A DNA stretch of 64,000 nucleotides from Clostridia bacterium (GTDB taxonomy: Bacteria; Bacillota; Clostridia; Christensenellales; Aristaeellaceae), in the NCBI GenBank assembly GCA_017524725.1, contig JAFXUZ010000097.1, positions 24,316 to 88,315 of the forward strand, in the 5' to 3' direction. Below, one piece after another: positions 61,615-64,000 of the stretch. The position numbers and the translations under genes were made by a program. The notes beneath the pieces were generated by a model. The model saw only the letters and a list, made by a program, of their open reading frames with translations. It had not been told where the DNA came from and searched no databases. How positions within the stretch are numbered: the stretch's first letter is position 1; every line of letters starts with the position of its first letter.

Positions 61615-63045
61615 TCACTCATCAGCTCTTTTGCCGGCTTTCCCGTCCGGAAGCGCGGAGATCATCGTGCGGTCGCACCGCCTGTAAAAAATGACGCTGA
61701 GCGTCATTGACACGAATTCGGCGATCAGGAAGGACCACCACACTGCGTTCAGGGATACTTTGGACAGTACCCAGGCCGCCGGCAGAAGCACCAGCAGCTG
61801 GCGGCACAGGGAGATGACCATACTGTACATGCCCCGGCCTACCGCCTGGAATACATTGGACAGGGTGATGCCCACTGCGGCGACCATAAAATGCAGGCAT
61901 ATGGTGCGCATGGCCGTGACCCCGATGGCCTGCATGGAGGAGGACGCAGCGGCTTCCTTTCCTTCGAAAACGCTCATCAGCTGCCCCGGGAACACCAGGA
62001 AGATCACCGTGCCGACTGCCAGGATGATCAGCGCCAGCTTCAGAGCCACCCGGATGCTTTCGTATACCCGTTTTTTAAGTCCCGCGCCAAAATTGTAGCC
62101 GATGATAGCCACCATGCCGCTGCCCAGACCGAACACGGGCATAAAAACAAAGGACTGCAGCTTGAAATAAATGTTCAGCACGTTTACCGCATCGTTTCCC
62201 TGCCGGGGGAAGGAGGACAGAATGGTATTCATCCCAATGGTCATGACCGATGAGATGGCCTGCATTACCGTGGAAGGCAGCCCGACCGCCAGGATGGCTT
62301 TGATGACAGCCGGATCGATCCTGAATTCCTTCAGCCTCAGGCGCAGCTCCGGGTTCTTTTTCTGGTTCAGTATAAAACCCACCGCCATGGCCGCCCACTG
62401 GCCGGTCACCGTAGCTATGGCCGCCCCGGCCACACCCATTTCCGGGAATCCGAGCAGCCCATAGATCATGATGGGGTCCAGGATGATGTTGACAACCGCG
62501 CCGGATATCTGTGTGATCATGGACAGGACGGTGTTCCCGGTGGACTGCAGCATCCTTTCCAGCAGGACGGACATGAAAAGCCCCTGGGAAAAGACGGTAA
62601 CGATGGACAGGTATGTCGCGCCCAGGGAACGGATCTTGTCCGCGTTGTTCAGGCTGGAATTTGTGAGGGCGTTCAGGAACGCGCCCGCGAACAGCGCGCC
62701 GACAAGAACGAACAGCGCCGTGCCGCACAGTTCGATGACAAGGCCGTTCCACGCGGCCCCGCGGGCCTCGTCCTGATGCCCGCCTCCCAGTTTGCGGCTG
62801 ACGAGGCTGTTGATACCTACTCCCATGCCCACGCTTAAGGCGATCATCAGCATCTGGATGGGATAGGCCAGGCTGACGGCAGTCAGCGCGTCCGGGTCGT
62901 ACCTGGAAACGAAAATGGAATCCACCACATTGTACAGCGCCTGTACCAGCATGCTGACCATAATGGGGACCGATACCCTGGGCACCAGTTTACTTATCGG
63001 CAATGTACCCAGAAGCGCCGACGGATCTTCACGTTTTGACTGCAT
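61615..63045 (-). CDS. MATE-family efflux transporter
   Basis: A 476-residue transporter with about twelve hydrophobic segments; LVPRVSVPIMVSMLVQALYN and VVDSIFVSRYDPDALTAVSL mark the NorM-like MATE group. The two halves share the P-I-x-M...VD-x-x-F/V pattern. It is not a close copy of the MATE protein at 25666 (different opening and loops). The ribosome site is weak. The 3' end abuts the NUDIX gene. Confidence 0.92.
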   Translation of the reverse strand: MQSKREDPSALLGTLPISKLVPRVSVPIMVSMLVQALYNVVDSIFVSRYDPDALTAVSLAYPIQMLMIALSVGMGVGINSLVSRKLGGGHQDEARGAAWNGLVIELCGTALFVLVGALFAGAFLNALTNSSLNNADKIRSLGATYLSIVTVFSQGLFMSVLLERMLQSTGNTVLSMITQISGAVVNIILDPIMIYGLLGFPEMGVAGAAIATVTGQWAAMAVGFILNQKKNPELRLRLKEFRIDPAVIKAILAVGLPSTVMQAISSVMTIGMNTILSSFPRQGNDAVNVLNIYFKLQSFVFMPVFGLGSGMVAIIGYNFGAGLKKRVYESIRVALKLALIILAVGTVIFLVFPGQLMSVFEGKEAAASSSMQAIGVTAMRTICLHFMVAAVGITLSNVFQAVGRGMYSMVISLCRQLLVLLPAAWVLSKVSLNAVWWSFLIAEFVSMTLSVIFYRRCDRTMISALPDGKAGKRADE

Positions 63046-63058
63046 AACCGCTTCTTTG

Positions 63059-63703
63059 TTACCTCTTTTCTTTCACATAAGTCCAAAAAGCCCAGATGAG
63101 GATCATATAGCATACCGTTTTGGGAAGCATCAGCATTCCGAGCATCGGCACAAGGCTTGCCCCGACCGCTACAGGGATGTAGAAGAGGAAGGACAGCGCA
63201 ACAAGCAGCCATACATGCCTGAGGCACGAAACCTCCGCGCGCCGCCGCCAAAACAGCCACACGATGACGCCTCCCAGCGCGGCGAAGGGGATATTGCGCA
63301 GGACGCCCCACAGGACGGAACCCTCGTTCCGGAGCCAGCGGTTCTGGGGCAGCAGGCACAGAAGTACGCGGACAGCCGTCAGCGCGTACACTGCGGCGGA
63401 CAGGGTACGGTCCTCTCGGACATTGTATACCTTCAGCCAGATCCGATACATCAGAAGGTAAAACACCGTCATGGTGACCGAAGTCACAAGCTTTCCGACG
63501 CCGAGCCAGGGGGTGAAATCCGCGTTTGCAAAATAATTGAGCACACGGGGGACCAGGTGGAAGGCGTCTCCGCACCCAAGGATCAGGACGGCCCAGCCCA
63601 TCATTTTGCCGACAGCGTCCTTCCTTATGCGCAGGATGCGTATGCCCATGGCAATGGCAAACGCCAGGTAAATGACATCAAAGGTACTTTCCCCGTATTT
63701 CAT
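63059..63703 (-). CDS. Seven-helix-type membrane protein of unknown function
   Basis: A 214-residue protein with about seven hydrophobic segments, beginning TFDVIYLAFAIAMGIRILR, containing WAVLILGCGDAFHLVPRVL and ending FWTYVKEKR. I recall similar uncharacterised proteins in Clostridia but no function. AGGAGGAG precedes the ATG, and it stands 13 nt upstream of the MATE gene in the same direction, so they probably share a transcript. Confidence 0.8.
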   Translation of the reverse strand: MKYGESTFDVIYLAFAIAMGIRILRIRKDAVGKMMGWAVLILGCGDAFHLVPRVLNYFANADFTPWLGVGKLVTSVTMTVFYLLMYRIWLKVYNVREDRTLSAAVYALTAVRVLLCLLPQNRWLRNEGSVLWGVLRNIPFAALGGVIVWLFWRRRAEVSCLRHVWLLVALSFLFYIPVAVGASLVPMLGMLMLPKTVCYMILIWAFWTYVKEKR

Positions 63704-63786
63704 CGTGCTTCTCCTCCTGAACGGTCGGCGGACATGTTCTGTGCGCTTCCTCTTCCCGGGATGGTCCGGGGCTTCGTATGCGTCGG

Positions 63787-63792
63787 ATTATA
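63787..63792 (-). promoter_or_regulatory. -10 box for the membrane protein-MATE-NUDIX unit
   Basis: TATAAT on the minus strand; TGTACA lies 18 bp upstream of it as a weak -35. Confidence 0.5.
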
Positions 63793-63890
63793 CCATTTCA
63801 TCTAATGGTTGTACAGCGGTATTTCCCGCCGGGAAGCTTGTAATATTTTCGGCACTCTGGTAAAACCCGAGTTTGACGGGAAAGAGAGTG

Positions 63891-63938
63891 AACCCCATGT
63901 AACGTCAGAACGAGAAACTGGCGTCGCATGGGGTTTTT
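63891..63938 (+). terminator. Strong leader hairpin with T tract near the window end
   Basis: AACCCCATG (63891-63899) pairs with CATGGGGTT (63927-63935), and inner ACGTCAG pairs with CTGGCGT (one G-U). Five T (63934-63938) follow. It is an intrinsic terminator read on the plus strand, 46 nt before a possible start codon, so it may be an attenuator. Confidence 0.7.
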
Positions 63939-63983
63939 CAGAGGGAAGGGAGGCAAAAACGGGCTGAAAAGGAAGTTGACAAT

Positions 63984-64000
63984 ATGTACTACGAATATGC
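63984..64000 (+). CDS. Possible start of a gene cut by the window edge
   Basis: ATG at 63984 is preceded by GGAAG 8 nt upstream and follows the leader hairpin. Only five codons (MYYEY) are visible, so no identity can be given. Confidence 0.3.

Noticed and set aside
1..64000. CRISPR arrays, rRNA or tRNA genes, prophage
   Set aside because: No regularly spaced repeats, no rRNA-like sequence, no cloverleaf and no phage structural genes were seen on either strand.

Overview
The window looks like chromosomal DNA of a fairly GC-rich (my impression: mid-50s percent) uncultured-type member of the Clostridia (Bacillota). Evidence: a Gram-positive PolC replicase, RemA, a canonical SAM-I riboswitch ahead of metK, a split CapA/CapB-type tyrosine kinase, an LCP protein, VanY-type carboxypeptidases, BspA-like leucine-rich repeats, and the operon order yicC-remA-gmk-rpoZ-coaBC-priA-def-fmt. 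The carbohydrate genes at the left end fit a plant-polysaccharide gut or rumen habitat, but that is inference.

Layout. 1-10.6 kb: alpha-galactoside locus with a LplB/LplC-type sugar ABC transporter (binding protein cut by the window edge), two clan GH-D glycosidases, a mutarotase-like protein, a DUF4886 SGNH-like hydrolase, a decayed DUF5107 gene and an AraC-type regulator. 10.6-16 kb: small repair and maintenance genes, a secreted BspA-like protein, a broken phosphatidylserine-decarboxylase-like gene and an ISL3-type transposase remnant. 16-18.6 kb: type-B carboxylesterase with a GT2 glycosyltransferase. 18.9-22.8 kb: a compact signalling operon (double cyclic-nucleotide-binding protein, TIM-barrel protein, PAS-nucleotide cyclase, RsbW-like kinase, STAS antagonist) driven from a divergent promoter pair whose -35 boxes overlap. 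23-27.6 kb: AlkD-like repair protein, a secreted phosphodiester glycosidase with two peptidoglycan-binding domains, and a MATE-NUDIX pair. 27.7-35.6 kb: asnS, yprB, three tandem VanY-like peptidases, hflX with an N-terminal JAMM-like motif, and two small genes. 35.1-45.6 kb: a long minus-strand operon frr-orf-uppS-cdsA-dxr-rseP-ispG-polC-nudix. 45.8-49.3 kb: methyltransferase, metK with SAM-I riboswitch, uraA. 49.5-53.8 kb: capB/capA/LCP surface-polymer cassette and an ABC pair whose ATPase has lost its catalytic motifs. 53.9-61 kb: the fmt-to-yicC housekeeping operon. 61-64 kb: a second overlapping MATE-NUDIX pair, a membrane protein and a strong hairpin leader before a gene that starts at the window edge.

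The best candidates for something new are (i) the cyclic-nucleotide and partner-switch operon, in which the sensor keeps both cNMP-binding arginines while the cyclase carries non-standard base-recognition residues; (ii) HflX fused to a domain with a complete HxH-x7-S-x2-D JAMM signature; (iii) an intact but catalytically dead ABC ATPase; and (iv) two independent MATE-NUDIX gene overlaps. All coordinates and motif positions were read by eye; no searches were run.
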